NCBI RefSeq assembly: GCF_027595985.1
Contig: NC_073312.1
Location: 8,667,780 to 8,731,779, forward strand
DNA: 64,000 nucleotides
Reading direction: 5' to 3'
Source: Sorex araneus
Taxonomy: Eukaryota > Chordata > Mammalia > Eulipotyphla > Soricidae
Shown here: positions 30,902 through 41,309 of the stretch, piece by piece
Position numbering within the stretch: position 1 is the first letter of the stretch
How the letters are laid out: every line of letters begins with the position of its first letter
Made by a program: the position numbers and the translations under genes
Notes under the pieces: generated by a model
The model's database searches: none
What the model saw: the letters and a program-made list of their open reading frames with translations, nothing else
Told to the model about the DNA's origin: nothing

Positions 30902-31190
30902 CCTCTTGGAGAGCCTGGCGAGCTACAGGGAATATCCCGCCCGCACGGCAGAGCCTGACAAGCTCCCCGTGGTGTATTTGATATGCCAAAAACAGTAACA
31001 ATAACAGGTCTCATTGTTATTGTTCTCCCCTGACCCTGAAAGAAGCCTCCAATCGTTGGGAAAGACGAGTAAGGAGAGGCTGCTCAAATCTCAGGGCTGG
31101 GACGAATGGAGACGTTACTGGTGCCTGCTCGAGTAAATGGATGAACAATGGGATGACAGTGATACAGACAGTGACAGTGATCATAATTGA
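30902..31190 (+). mobile_element. SOR-related SINE of the second body type (long form), plus strand
   Basis: CCTCTTGGAGAGCCTGGCGA, GAATATCCCGCCCGCACGGC, CAAGCTCCCCGTGGTGTATT, GATATGCCAAAAACAGTAAC, the extra block CCCCTGACCCTGAAAGAAGC to GGCTGGGACGAATGG, then TGCCTGCTCGAGTAAATGGA and a GATACAGACAGTGACAGTG tail. No tRNA head. Confidence 0.82.
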
Positions 31191-31436
31191 TTGGACAGCC
31201 TCGCTCCCCTTCCCGCCTAGGTCACAGGTGGGGGTGGGTCCTTCTGCCCCGTCCTGGTCAGCTTTGTGATTTATGCCCTGTTCATCTCTGCCTGGTCCCC
31301 AGAACGGGCCTCTGGGGACTCCCACCTCTGACTGCCTCCCTGGTCACCTGCGCTGTTACCTGCTCCTGTTTCTGGTTTTCCCCTCCCCGGAACGTACAGC
31401 CAGATCAGGGCTTTCTTAGCGCCAAGAGTCCAGGGA
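31191..31436. other. Unique spacer
   Basis: Unclassified; its last 10 bp (31427-31436) are the left target duplication of the next SINE. Confidence 0.3.
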
Positions 31437-31612
31437 AAGGGACTGGAGCGATAGCCCAGTGGGGAGGGCATTTGCCTTGCACGTAGCTGACCTGGGTTCG
31501 ATTACCAGCCTCCCATACAGTCCCCCGAGCACTGCCAGGAGTAATTCCTGAGTACAGAGCCAGGAGTAACCCCTGAGTGTCACCGGGTGTGACCCAAAAA
31601 GAAAAAAAATAA
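31437..31612 (+). mobile_element. SOR SINE with target duplication, plus strand
   Basis: GGGACTGGAGCGATAGCCCA, GGGTTCGATTACC (B box), full body, GTGACCCAAAAAG and A-rich tail. The 10-bp repeat AGTCCAGGGA flanks it at 31427-31436 and 31613-31622. Confidence 0.94.
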
Positions 31613-31622
31613 AGTCCAGGGA

Positions 31623-32374
31623 GAGCAGAGCAAAACTGCAGTGCAGCCCTTCCCTCTCCCCAGGGGGCCTCGGCTGCAGGGGGAATAGTTGGTGCATCCA
31701 GGGAGGGAAGAGCCCATGTGCAGGCACGGGGTGGGCACCCTCGCTGGGAGGCAGCAGAAAGGGGGCTGCTCCTGGTGGGTGAGCCAGCCTCCAGCCCGAG
31801 GACGGCTCCTGACCTGGGGTTGGAGCTAAGACCCCGTCGGGGCTGTTTGTAGACCAGAGAGACACAGAGAGGGAGCAACTCTCAGTAGGTGTTTCCGGGA
31901 GCTCACGGCCCCCTAACACCCTCCCTCGTCACCCCACCCGTCACCCCGCCAAGAGAACAGAACGTGGGGCACCCCAGGGGCAGGCTGCCGGGAAGACTGG
32001 GCCTCTCCCCATCAACATCTGGTCTTGGGGACCAGAGTGAGGGGGGAGCCTCATGTTAGGCATTGACACCCAGCTCTTCCTTAGGGTTGAATCCTGCCCT
32101 CTCAGAGGGATTATCCCCAGGGGGTGTGGATTCTAGCACTTTTCTCGAATGTGGAATGTGTCGTTGTGTTTCCTCTCCTTGGAGCCTTCTTTGCAGCACT
32201 AGGAGGGGGTGGAGGAGCAAGGCAGACAGTGGGTACGCTGGTCCTCGGGAAGGAAGAACTCCGAATACATCCAAGCCAGAGAAAGAACTCACAGGGCCAG
32301 GCACAGAAACAGCCACCTGCTCAGAAACCGGGCCGAGGATTCCGATAGACATTCCCCCAAAGAGGACACATGTG
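31623..32374. other. Unique sequence
   Basis: Unclassified GC-rich DNA without coding support. Its last 8 bp are the left target repeat of the next SINE. Confidence 0.3.
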
Positions 32375-32561
32375 GGCCCGAGCCCACATTAGTACAGCAG
32401 GTGGGGTGTTTGCCTTGCCTGCGGCCGACCTGAGTTTGATTCCTGGGTTCCCATATGGCCCCCCACCACCCCCGAGTCTGCCAGGAGTAAGCGCTGAGCG
32501 CTGCTGGATGTGGCCCCCAAACCAAAACCAGAAAAGAAGAAGGAGAAAGAGAAGAAGAAGC
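32375..32561 (+). mobile_element. Old SOR SINE, plus strand
   Basis: CAGCAGGTGGGGTGTTTGCC, GAGTTTGATTCCTGGG, CCCATATGGCCCCCC, CCAGGAGTAAGCGCTGAGCG, GATGTGGCCCCCAAACC and an AAG-rich tail. CACATGTG at 32367-32374 and 32562-32569 is probably the target repeat. Confidence 0.75.
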
Positions 32562-32677
32562 CACATGTGTGATCAAAAGGCACATGAAAAAGTGAGTGTG
32601 GGGCATCACTTACTGGGACACACACGTTACCATCACAACTCAGATGTCACCTCTGACCTGTGAAAATGACACAAATG

Positions 32678-32840
32678 ATGAGGGCCAGATAGAGGGTACA
32701 GGGCCTAAGCTGCTCGTCTTGCATGCAGCCGATGTGGGTTTGGTTCCCTAAACCGCCAGGAATTACCCCCAAGCACAAAGCCAGAAGTGAGCCCTGAGCA
32801 CTTGTATGCTATGGCCCCAAAACAAAATTCAGGAAGGAAA
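32678..32840 (+). mobile_element. Old SOR SINE, plus strand, degraded
   Basis: GGGCCAGATAGAGGGTACAG, GTCTTGCATGCAGCCGATGT, GGGTTTGGTTCCC (B box), CCAGGAATTACCCCCAAGC, AAAGCCAGAAGTGAGCCC and GCTATGGCCCC. The segment between B box and body is deleted. Confidence 0.65.
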
Positions 32841-32989
32841 AAGAAACTCTGAGCATAGGTGAGGAAGTGGAGAGAAATGAACCTCCGCGCTGCTTTGGGG
32901 ATGTGAACTGGTGTAGCCCAGTGGAACACGGGAGGAGGGTTCCTCCACCACAGCAACACAGCGGCCACCCGTCCAGCTTGCCCTCTCCC

Positions 32990-33171
32990 TGGGGATTTGC
33001 TCCAGAAAACAAAAACACTAATTTGAAAAGTTCCCTGTAGTCCTATGTTCCTCTCAGTATTCTTTCAATAGCCAAGCTATGGAAACAACCTAAATACCCA
33101 CTGAGGGATGAAAGGATAAAGATTTACAATGCAATCATGCATGCAGTATATATACCCTGCGCATGCACGCG

Positions 33172-33218
<47 letters not shown>

Positions 33219-33480
33219 GAATACTACTCAGTCATAAAAAGGAGAAATATGTGCCATTGTGTCAAGATGCATGGACCTTGTGGGGATGATGCCGAGTAAA
33301 ATAAGCCTGAATAGAGAGACACATATCAGACGCTTTCATTCAAAGGTGAAAGATGGAGAAAGCAAGGGAACTCTGATATAGAAGGAGAACAGACCAGAGG
33401 GAAAGGCAACAGGGCCATTGAGGCGGCCAGAGGAGGTTCATCTCACAGTAGTGGACAGAAACTAGACTTTTGGTGGGGAT
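32990..33480 (+). mobile_element. Older LINE-1 3' end, plus strand, with (AC)n
   Basis: CAATAGCCAAGCTATGGAAA, CAACCTAAATACCCACTGAG, GAGGAATACTACTCAGTCAT, AAAAAGGAGAAATATGTGCC and GATGCATGGACC are in the order of the well-known end of mammalian L1 (the phrase near GGAATACTACTCAGCCAT is diagnostic). An AC run at 33173-33214 lies inside. It represents a different L1 segment from the other copies in this window. Confidence 0.82.
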
Positions 33481-33494
33481 CACGATGGCATATG

Positions 33495-33757
33495 TAGCAC
33501 TGCACTGTAGCACTGTTGTCCTGTTGTTCATCGATTTGCTCCAGCAGGCACCAGTAACGTCTCCATTGTGAGCCTTGTTGTTACTGTTTTTGGCATATCG
33601 AATATGCCACGGGGAGCTTGCCAGGCTCTGTTGTGAGGGCGGGATACTCTCGGTAGCTTGCTGGGCTCTCTGAGAGGGACGGAGGAATCGAACCCGGGTT
33701 AGCCACATGCAAGGCAAAAGCTCTACCAGCTGTGTTATTGCTCCAGTCCAGAGTTTA
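33495..33757 (-). mobile_element. SOR SINE with the second body type, head retained, minus strand
   Basis: Tail (GTAGCACTGT units), TTCATCGATTTGCTCCAGCA, GTTACTGTTTTTGGCATATC, AATATGCCACGGGGAGCTTG, GATACTCTCGGTAGCTTGC, then the tRNA head: GGAATCGAACCCGGG, CATGCAAGGCAAAAGC and TTGCTCCAGTCC. This copy shows directly that the alternative body belongs to a SOR-type head. The extra block of the long form is absent. Confidence 0.9.
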
Positions 33758-33829
33758 ATTATATTACGGTGTGCCTGAAGCTTGCATAACATTATAACCC
33801 ATGTTATTTCATTAAAAATATTTAAAACT

Positions 33830-34003
33830 GGGACTGGAGGGATAGTACAGCAAGTAGGCATCTTCCTTAGATGCGACCGACCCAGGTTTGGTCCCCGGCA
33901 TCCCATATGGTCTACCGAGCACCGCCAGGAGTAATTCCTGAGTGCAGAGCCTGAGAACACCCCAGGCATTGCTGGGTGTGACCCAAAAAGAGAAAACAAG
34001 TTA
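33830..34003 (+). mobile_element. SOR SINE, plus strand
   Basis: GGGACTGGAGGGATAGTACA, CAGGTTTGGTCCCC (B box changed), CCCATATGGTCTACCGAGC, body and GTGACCCAAAAAG. TTAAAACT occurs on both sides as a short probable target repeat. Confidence 0.88.
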
Positions 34004-34125
34004 AAACTAAAATCCTGACAAGGCCCAAGAATAGAAGTCCTTATAGCAAATAAAAACCTTAAAAAACAAAAATTTCGGAGACAAAAAAAAAGTAAAGCTT
34101 TGTCTAAAAAAATGTGTGTGGGGGG

Positions 34126-34322
34126 CTGGAGCAATAGCGCAGCGGGTAGGGCATTTGCCTTGCACGCGGCCGACCCGGGTTCGATTCCCAGCATCCCATA
34201 TGGTCCCCTGAACACTGCCAGGGGTAATTCCTGAGTGCATGAGCCAGGAGTAACCCCTGAGCATCGCTGGGTGTGACCCAAAAAGCAAAAAAAATAAATA
34301 AAATAAAATAAAATAAATAAAT
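34126..34322 (+). mobile_element. SOR SINE, full length, young, with target duplication
   Basis: GGGCTGGAGCAATAGCGCAG, GGGTTCGATTCCC (perfect B box), intact body with one base insertion, GTGACCCAAAAAGC and an (AAAATAAAT)-type tail. The 16-bp repeat AAATGTGTGTGGGGGG is at 34110-34125 and 34323-34338. Confidence 0.96.
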
Positions 34323-34338
34323 AAATGTGTGTGGGGGG

Positions 34339-35855
34339 AGAGGGTTGAACTGTGGGTCTGTGGGGGAGCAGGAGCGTGTCGGAGCGTCAAGGACTCCCTG
34401 GGTGGGAGAGAGCCATACTCAGTGCCCCAGAGGAGGTGGACACGGGCAGTTTCTTATTTCGTAAAGCCATGACTGTTTTTGCACATGCTTCCAGGTTCCA
34501 GAAAACTTAAAAAAAAAAAAAAAGCCTATGAGGAACAGAGCCAGCCCCGAAGGTGCCCCGAGGCCATGCGCTTCCTCCCGGGGGCTCCTGTGAGCACATG
34601 GCCTTTGCCTTTGCTCTGACTTTGCCCACCTCGCACCCTCCTTCCCAGCTCAGACCGGGAGCAAAGCTTGCTTGGGTGGGCGGGGAATGTGCAGTGCGCA
34701 GACACGAGTCACCCTGCAGCTGAGCGGAGTCCCGCGGGGAGAGCCGCGTTCTGCTGCTCTTTCCCCGCCGTGCCCTGGGTCCCGGGGCGAGGAGCACCCT
34801 CCGGCAGGCCTCCTCATGCTGCCGTGTCGAGTGAGCCGTGACTCAGTGTCTCCTACGGTCTTGCTAGTTACAGTGTGGCGCCAGGGCCAGCAGCCTGTGA
34901 TACCACGGACCCCGTCGGAAATGCGTCAAGGGTGGGGAGATGGCTCAAAGGGCCGGAGCCTGTGCCTGGCCTAGGCGAGCATTGGGTGTGACCCCTGGGA
35001 ACCCCAGCCCCCCCCCCCAGCACTGCGGGCACGCCCCATCCCCTGCACCCCCAATGCAGCAACATCTTGGCTACAGTTGCAGAACTCCTGGCGCAGAAGC
35101 TGCCTCCCGACAGGCTTCCCCAGAGGGTTCTTGCCTCTGACACCACATTCTTCTCGTGATGGTATTCTTGGCATTCTTGGTATTCTTCATACCAATCTTC
35201 ATGCTTAGGGGTTCCTGCCTGCATCTCCCATCACACTGAGGGTCAGCTGGCAGGAACGTGATGTCATCACACCCAGGTGCACAGCTCTTGGGTGCCACAG
35301 GGCGGGGCCAGTCCTCGAAGCCCAGATACTCCACGTCTGGCCCTGGGCCCGCTGACATGAGCAGAGACTCCCGAGGCCCGGCCGTTAGAATGCAGGTCGG
35401 ACAGGCCAGGATGCTGAAACCTGGCTCTCGAGGGCTGGACTCCTTGGCTGTGGTCACCGAGCTCGGGGGGACGGAGCTGGGTCCCCACCCCAGGGGCCCC
35501 AATTTCCACCACGCGTCCGGGTGACGCTGCTACCGGAACCCGGGCAAGCCCTGGCCGGGGGATCTGGCTGATGCACCGCAGGGGATGAGGAGCTTGGTGG
35601 GCAGCGGGCAGGAAAGACGTTCCAGGGGAAGAGAAGAATGAGGTCAGTGGGCCGGGGCACGGGAAATCGGGAGAAAGCTGGACGAATCTGCAGAGTGGCA
35701 GGAAGTTCTGTCTTAAGCGGACGAATGTTCGTTTGTCACGAGCTCGGTTCTGCTGAGTGTAGGGAGGAGAGGGAGAGGGAGTGAAGGTACCAGAATGCCA
35801 GCAGTTTAGATAAAGCCCATCGCTGGATGTGCGCGTGTTACAAAACGGGTGTTTT
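34339..35855. other. Unique sequence; possible SINE scrap near 34930
   Basis: GGTGGGGAGATGGCTCAAAG followed by GAGCATTGGGTGTGACCCC at 34930-35000 looks like a decayed SOR with its middle missing. A 32-bp word beginning CTTCATGCTTAGGGG at 35198 recurs at 36438. The rest is unclassified. Confidence 0.35.
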
Positions 35856-36022
35856 GTTTTCTCTCTTGGGTGTTTGGACCGTACCCAGCAGTGCTCAGGC
35901 TTTAGCCCTGTCTCTGGGTCACTCCTGGCTGTTCTCTAGGGACCGTAGGGAATGCCAGCAATGAACCCGGGTCAGCCACATGCAAAGCAAGTGTCCTACT
36001 CACCACACTATTGCTCTAACCC
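35856..36022 (-). mobile_element. Old SOR SINE, minus strand
   Basis: CTTGGGTGTTTGGACCGTAC, CAGCAGTGCTCAGGCTTTAG, GGGTCACTCCTGGCTGTTC, GCAATGAACCCGGGTCAGCC, CATGCAAAGCAAGTGTCC and TATTGCTCTAACCC keep the SOR order at low identity. Confidence 0.72.
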
Positions 36023-36436
36023 GTTTTCTTCTTTTTTTTGGGGGGGGGTTACCAAGCAGTGTTCAGGGGCCCCGGTGCCTCCACTGTGATGCTCAGCCAA
36101 ACGGGCAAAGTAGTTCAATGCTCAGATTCCAGATAAGCTGCTGCCTGGCAGAGTAGGGATGGGGCCACTGTGGTACTCAGGGTCTACCAGGGCTACCCCT
36201 GGCAGTGCTTGGGGGCATGGGGTACTGGGGGCCAAACCCAGGGACTGCCTGGTCCCTCACGAGGCTTTCTGAAGGCACCGTCTGCTGAAATAAAGTGGAT
36301 CCTATGAACTCACGTAGGGCCAGCTCGTGGGGCTAGGATGCAGTTTGCTTAAGATCAGGGCCGCTCCCAAAAGGGTCCTCTTCACTCAAAAATGAGACTG
36401 GGGTCGCTCTTTAGCGAGAGAGACAGTCACGGAGAA
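36023..36436. other. Unclassified sequence, part perhaps an old SINE pair
   Basis: Phrases such as CAAGCAGTGTTCAGGGGCCC (36052) and CCCTGGCAGTGCTTGGGGGC (36197) resemble the SOR body on the minus strand, but no head follows. Could be two decayed fragments. Confidence 0.3.
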
Positions 36437-36477
36437 GCTTCATGCTTAGGGGATCCTGCCTGCGTCTCCTGCCTGCC

Positions 36478-36837
36478 TTTTCTCCTCTCCCCTCCCCTCC
36501 CCTCCCCTCCCCTCCCCTCCCCTCCCCTCCCCTCCCCTCCCCTCCCCTCCCCTCCCCTCCCCTCCCCTCCTCTCCCCTCCCCTCCCCTCCCCTCCCCTCC
36601 TCTCCCCTCCTCTCCTCTCCCCTCCTCTCCCCTCCCCTCCCCTCCCCTCCCCTCCCCTCCCCTCCTCTCCTCTCCTCTCCTCTCCTCTCCTCTCCTCTCC
36701 TCTCCTCTCCTCTCCTCTCCTCTCCTCTCCTCTCCTCTCCTCTCCTCTCCTCTCCTCTCCTCTCCTCTTCTCTTTCTCTCTCTTCTCTCTCTCCTCTCTC
36801 TATCTCTCTCCTTTCTCTCTCTCTCCTTTTCCTTTTA
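36478..36837. repeat. Polypyrimidine (CCCCT)n/(CCTCT)n array
   Basis: About 360 bp of plus-strand pyrimidine: CCCCT units, then CCTCT units, then CT-rich mixture. The Pro/Ser/Leu frame on the plus strand and Arg/Glu frame on the minus strand are artefacts. Confidence 0.96.
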
Positions 36838-36935
36838 GACACTGTGGTTTATAATACTGTTACTGAAAGGTGTTCATGGATATCCCTCCACCTCCAAGCA
36901 CTCCGTTCTGTCCAGAGTGATCATTTCCGAGGGGC
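36838..36935 (-). mobile_element. LINE-1 3' UTR fragment flanking the pyrimidine array
   Basis: CACTGTGGTTTATAATACTG, TTACTGAAAGGTGTTCATGG and CCAGAGTGATCATTTCCGA match the L1 segment that follows the CT tract in other copies, so the array very likely grew from the L1 tract. Confidence 0.65.
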
Positions 36936-38217
36936 CCCGAGACACAACGCAGAAAAGCAGCATGTTCTTTAACTTGGATTTTCCTGCTCTGGGGAGAGAC
37001 CTGAGTCAGTCTAGATGGACAGAGCTGTAAGGAACAGAAAGAGCAGGGCTCGAACCCTACCCAGCCGGGCAGTCAGGGCAGCTCCAGGGCACTGCTGCCT
37101 GGAGGCAGCAGATTCTCAGCCTCACCCCTTCCATCTGCCTCGGGGCCCGGGTCTGTCTGGCTCCCCAGAGTTTAGGGACATGAAATCGGGTAGAAGCACC
37201 TCCCAGGCTGCTTTAAACGAAGGCTTTTCCGGAAAGCTCTCACGGAGGGTAGTGAATTCTGCTAAACCAAGTCCCCAGCAAACTCGATTGTCTCCAAAGA
37301 ACCGCATCTGCCACTGGGAGTGGAGGGGGCAAAGAGGGAGAGTATCTGCCAAACGCAAACACTCTCAGCAGGGAAGAACGAGGGGGCCGAGAACCCCGTA
37401 GGCACCCACGGCATCTGCTGTCATGGTCGCATGCGGCAGGGACCCGGTCATTGGATTCTGACGCCGAGGGGTATGAGACATCGACCACGGGCACAAAAGC
37501 GAGGCATCACAAGCAACCCCAAAGCAGAGAGCAGCGTCTTTCCTGCCTCAGGGCCTGGTCAGGGCCGCCTCTGCGGGAGGTTGGGGTCAGCGCCACGCGC
37601 TGCTCAAACCAGGAGATCAGCTGGAACCTTCTCCAAGGTTCCAAAACATCAGTCTGTTTCGACCCTCTAAGGCAGCGTTTCTCAGCCAGATGCCAGGCGA
37701 CCCCTGTGGGCTCCCGGGGCATACGGCCGTGGGCTTGAGAAGAAGAACACGGTTCCAAGGGCACCAGTAATCTGCTGGCCATAATGGGTCATGTGACCAA
37801 AGTCACCCTTTCCCACCCCTGCTTTACCCACGTAATGGTGGGCTGCAGGGTCCAATGCCTTGGAGGTGCCAGCTGGGCAGAGGCAACCCTTCGGAGCCAA
37901 GAATGCCATCGGCTGCGAAGGGAAGCCCCGTCTATAAAACCTAACTGGAAATCCCATAGGCGCGCCAGTGGTGGAGCATCTGCCCTGCACGCGCCGGACA
38001 GAGAGTGATTCCTGGGCCAACCCCCGCCCCCAACCACGTGCAGGTGACCCATGAGCCACAGTGCTTTACAGGGACCCAGGGCACCCTCACAACAGCAGCC
38101 CAAGGGAAGGGAAGGAGAGGAAATAAATTTGGGCTAAGTTTAGCCAAATTCCCCTTTAATGATTCCACACATTTCTTTAGTATAGCAAAGAATTGGGGGG
38201 ATTTGGGTGGCGAGAAA
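36936..38217. other. Unique sequence; possible SINE scrap at 37955-38035
   Basis: AGTGGTGGAGCATCTGCCCTG, then CACGCGCCGGAC and GAGTGATTCCTGGGCC near 37968 resemble a tRNA-SINE head. Nothing else is recognised, and the frames are not supported. Confidence 0.3.
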
Positions 38218-38247
38218 AATTTATTTATTTATTTATTTATTTATACT
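38218..38247. repeat. (TTTA)n microsatellite
   Basis: Seven TTTA units ahead of a SINE. The same TTTATTTA word follows the SINE at 38495, so it is at least partly target duplication within an L1 tail. Confidence 0.9.
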
Positions 38248-38494
38248 GGAGCGATAGCACAGCAGGTAGGGTATTTGCCTTGCACGCAGCCGACCCAGGT
38301 TTGATTCCTCCCTCCCTCTCGGAGAGCCCAGCAAGCTACCGAGAGTATCCCGCCCGTACGGCAGAGCCTGGCAAGCTCCCCGTGGCTGTATTCGATATGC
38401 CAAAAACAGTAACAAGTCTCACCATGAAGACGTTACTGGTGCCCACTCAAGCAAATCGATGAGCAATGGATGACAGTGCTACAGTGCTACAGTG
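38248..38494 (+). mobile_element. SOR SINE with the second body type, head retained, plus strand
   Basis: Head ACTGGAGCGATAGCACAGCA, CAGGTTTGATTCC (B box), then switch to CTCTCGGAGAGCCCAGCAAG, GAGTATCCCGCCCGTACGG, GCCTGGCAAGCTCCCCGTGG, GATATGCCAAAAACAGTAAC, GACGTTACTGGTGCCCACTC and a GTGCTACAGTGCTACAGTGC tail. The short form: the extra block is absent. Inserted in the T-rich end of a minus-strand L1. Confidence 0.93.
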
Positions 38495-39030
38495 CATTTA
38501 TTTATTTATTTATTTTTTAAATAATTTTTAAAAATTTTAATGAATCACTGTGAGATACAGTTACAGACATACAAACTTGCATGATTACTTTTCGGCCATA
38601 CAATGTTTGGGTGCCCCCTCCCTTCACCCGTGCCCATTCTCCACCACCAGCGTTCCCAGTATCCCTCCCCCGCTTCACAGCCCCCCATCCCTGCCTCTGT
38701 GGCAGGCACATTCCCTTTTACTCTCTCCTTCTGGGTGTTATGGTTTGCAGTACAGGTACTAAATGGCTGTCATGATTGGTCCATAGTCTACTTTCAGCAT
38801 GCATCTCCCATCCTGAGCGGCCCTCCAAGCATCACTTACTTAGTGGTCCCTTCTCTATCCCAGCTGCCTCTCCCCCCAGCACATGAGATCGGCTTCCAAG
38901 TCATGGAGCGATCCTCCTGGCCCTTACCTCTATTATCCTTAGGTGTTTGTCTCCTATTATGTTATTTTATATTCCACACATGAGTGCAGTCGTTCTCTGT
39001 CTGTCCCTCAAACTTTTAAAATTAATGTGC
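38495..39030 (-). mobile_element. LINE-1 3' end, minus strand
   Basis: T-rich tail, TGAATCACTGTGAGATACAG, GTTTGGGTGCCCCCTCCCTT, CCAGTATCCCTCCCC, GTTATGGTTTGCAGTACAGG, CATGATTGGTCCATAG, CTTAGTGGTCCCTTCTCTAT, CACATGAGATCGGCTTCCAA and GTGCAGTCGTTCTCTGTCTG. The CT tract is short here, giving the unexpanded reference state. Confidence 0.85.
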
Positions 39031-39302
39031 GGAGATTAGTTTGTTTTCTAGTGCCGAGTGCCACCATCCTCGGTGTATCAGGCTCTCGGTTCCCAGCACT
39101 CCCCATCTTAGAACCAACAGGGGTGAAAGTAGTTCCCCACTGAGGGACCCCGCCGGACCAATGGATGAGAACAAACCAGCTCTGATGGAGCTGAACCCTA
39201 GGGCAGGGGTGAGTGGGGAAGCTTTGCAGAGAAGAAGGAAGACCTCGGAGGACCTGGCTCGGAGCCCGGCTCGGGAGCGAGGGCACTAGAAACGGTGTGT
39301 TT
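39031..39302. other. Unique spacer
   Basis: Unclassified; its last 14 bp are the left target repeat of the next SINE. Confidence 0.3.
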
Positions 39303-39488
39303 TGGGGCCGGAGCGATAGTATGGTGGGGAGGGTGTTTGCCTTGTATTTGTATACGGCTGACCCGAGTTCAATCCCCAGCACCCAGTATGGTCCCCTGAG
39401 CACCACTAAGGAGTAATTCCTGAGTGCAGAGCCAGGAGTAGCTTCTGAGCATCGCCGGGTGTGACCCAAAAAAGAAAAAAGAAAGAAA
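39303..39488 (+). mobile_element. SOR SINE with target duplication, plus strand
   Basis: GGGGCCGGAGCGATAGTATG, a short internal duplication (CCTTGTATTTGTATACGG), GAGTTCAATCCCC (B box), body, GTGACCCAAAAAAG and an (AAAG)n tail. The 14-bp target repeat GAAACGGTGTGTTT/GAAACGGGGTGTTT has one mismatch (39289-39302 and 39489-39502). Confidence 0.94.
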
Positions 39489-39502
39489 GAAACGGGGTGT
39501 TT

Positions 39503-40035
39503 CCTCTGACTGGTCCTGACCAGGGATAAAAATAGGGAAGCTGGTGGTCACCGCCGGGGCCCAGCCCTCTCGCCTGGGTTATGTGGGAGGTGTCACCGGT
39601 GAGACTCCAAATCTTGGACCTGGCCGGAGTCTATGTTTATATTCAGTCTCGCGAGACCCATGGAGAAAGGCCCACATGCTCCAGTGGGGTTAAGAACGCT
39701 CTTCTGGGCCCAACTGTGTCTCTGCTCCCTCTGACGTCAGCAGGCCCTGCCTGCCCCGTCTCGCTCAGCCGGGACACCGCGGCGCTGCTGTCCTCTGTCC
39801 ACCCAAGTCCAGCTCAAGCATCGTCTCCTCTGGCCTTTCCCTGAGCTGCCGTCCTCCCTCTCAGAAGCTGCTGTTTCCTCCCCTGCACCCCCAAACTGTT
39901 TGGGAAACCGGTGAGGTGGGCAGGCGCAGATGGCTCTGAGCACAGGCGTCCCTACCAGATGCGGGCCTGTCCCCTTAGCTGGGGACAGGGCGGGGGACCC
40001 GGGAAGCACCCTGGGATCTGCAGAGCGGTTAGGAG
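39503..40035. other. Unique sequence
   Basis: Unclassified, no coding support. Confidence 0.3.
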
Positions 40036-40200
40036 GAAGGGGGAGGGGAGGAGGAGAGGAAGGAGGGGGGCAGGAAGAAAGGGAGGATGAGAGGGAGGGA
40101 AGGAGAGAAGAAGGAAGGAAGGAGGGAAGGGGGAAAGTAGGAAGGAGGAAAGAAGGGGAGAGGGAAGGAGAGGCGGAAAGGAGGGAGGGAAGGCGGGGTA
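40036..40200. repeat. Polypurine (GGAAGG/GGAGGA) tract
   Basis: About 165 bp of almost pure plus-strand purine. Confidence 0.9.
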
Positions 40201-40370
40201 AGTTGAGCTGAGAGATAAAATGCAGATGCTCAGTTAAATTGAAGTTTCAGATCAATGCTTTTCAGCATGTGTTCCAAAGGTTGCATTATAAATAGATCTT
40301 AAAACATTGTAGGAGACAAAATTTCCACCAAACACCTGATTGCCTCTGAAACGCCCCCCAGCTGCGCTTT

Positions 40371-40553
40371 ATTTATTTATTTATTTATTTGCTTTTTGGG
40401 TCACACCTGGCAATGCACAGGGGACTCCTGCCTCTGCACTCAAGAATTACTCCTGGCGGTGCTCAGGGGACCATATGGGATGCTGGGAATCGAACCCGGG
40501 TTGGCCGCGTGCAAGGCAAACGCCCTCCCCGCTGTGCTATTGCTCCAGCCCGG
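40371..40553 (-). mobile_element. SOR SINE with target duplication, minus strand
   Basis: (ATTT)n tail, GCTTTTTGGGTCACACC, body with a small deletion (GGGGACTCCTGCC), GGAATCGAACCCGGG and GCTCCAGCCC. The 13-bp repeat CCAGCTGCGCTTT is at 40358-40370 and 40554-40566. Confidence 0.95.
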
Positions 40554-40566
40554 CCAGCTGCGCTTT

Positions 40567-41309
40567 TACTAAACAGCACGGCTCCCGTCAGAGTCGCACC
40601 TGGTTACTCTGGATGGAGTTTGGGGCTGGGAGGAAATGGCTGGCATCCAGAGCCCTGCCCGAGGGGCCGGCCAGGCTGCTCCCGAAGCCAGAGATAACAG
40701 CCCAGAGGGCTGGCCCTCCCCAGAGCTCAGGGCCCGTGGGCAGTTCCAGGAAGGCCCTGGAGAGAAGTTCCCCAGGTCGGCAGCTGGGCAAGCTGAGCCT
40801 GGAGGCCCGGCTGCAGGCCCTGGGCAGCGCCCCTCCCCCACAGTGCCACACACTGACTGCAAGGTTGGAGCTTGTGTATGCCTTCCCCGGCCCCCCCGCC
40901 CCCCCGCCCAGTGCTCAGGGGGCCCCATGGTCCCAGGAAGGCCCAGGCTGTGCTCCCTGCACCTTCTGGGCACCGGCTGGGCGCCGGAGGTAGAGGGGAG
41001 CCCCTCATTCTCCTGCCTGCCTCGGGCTCTGGGTGGGCCTGGCAGGGCCTGAGTGGCCATGTGAGTGACACACTAGACAGGCCTGTGCTCTCGGACACGC
41101 CTAACAGTTTCCCTGAGTGATCTTGCTTCTCCCCCACAAGTGCGAGGCAGGGGGTACAGGACACCCCGTTGTATTCTGTTGGGACCTGTCCAGCCGTCGG
41201 TGGGCCTCAGGGATGCACCTGGGGTGTCTGGGCAGCCAGGATGTATTGGGGACCAACATGGGGCCCTGTGTGGTCACATGTGTCCTGATCCCTCAAGCAC
41301 TCACCTTGT
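40567..41309. other. Unique GC-rich sequence
   Basis: All-phase open frames on both strands point to composition rather than coding. No repeat recognised. Confidence 0.3.
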
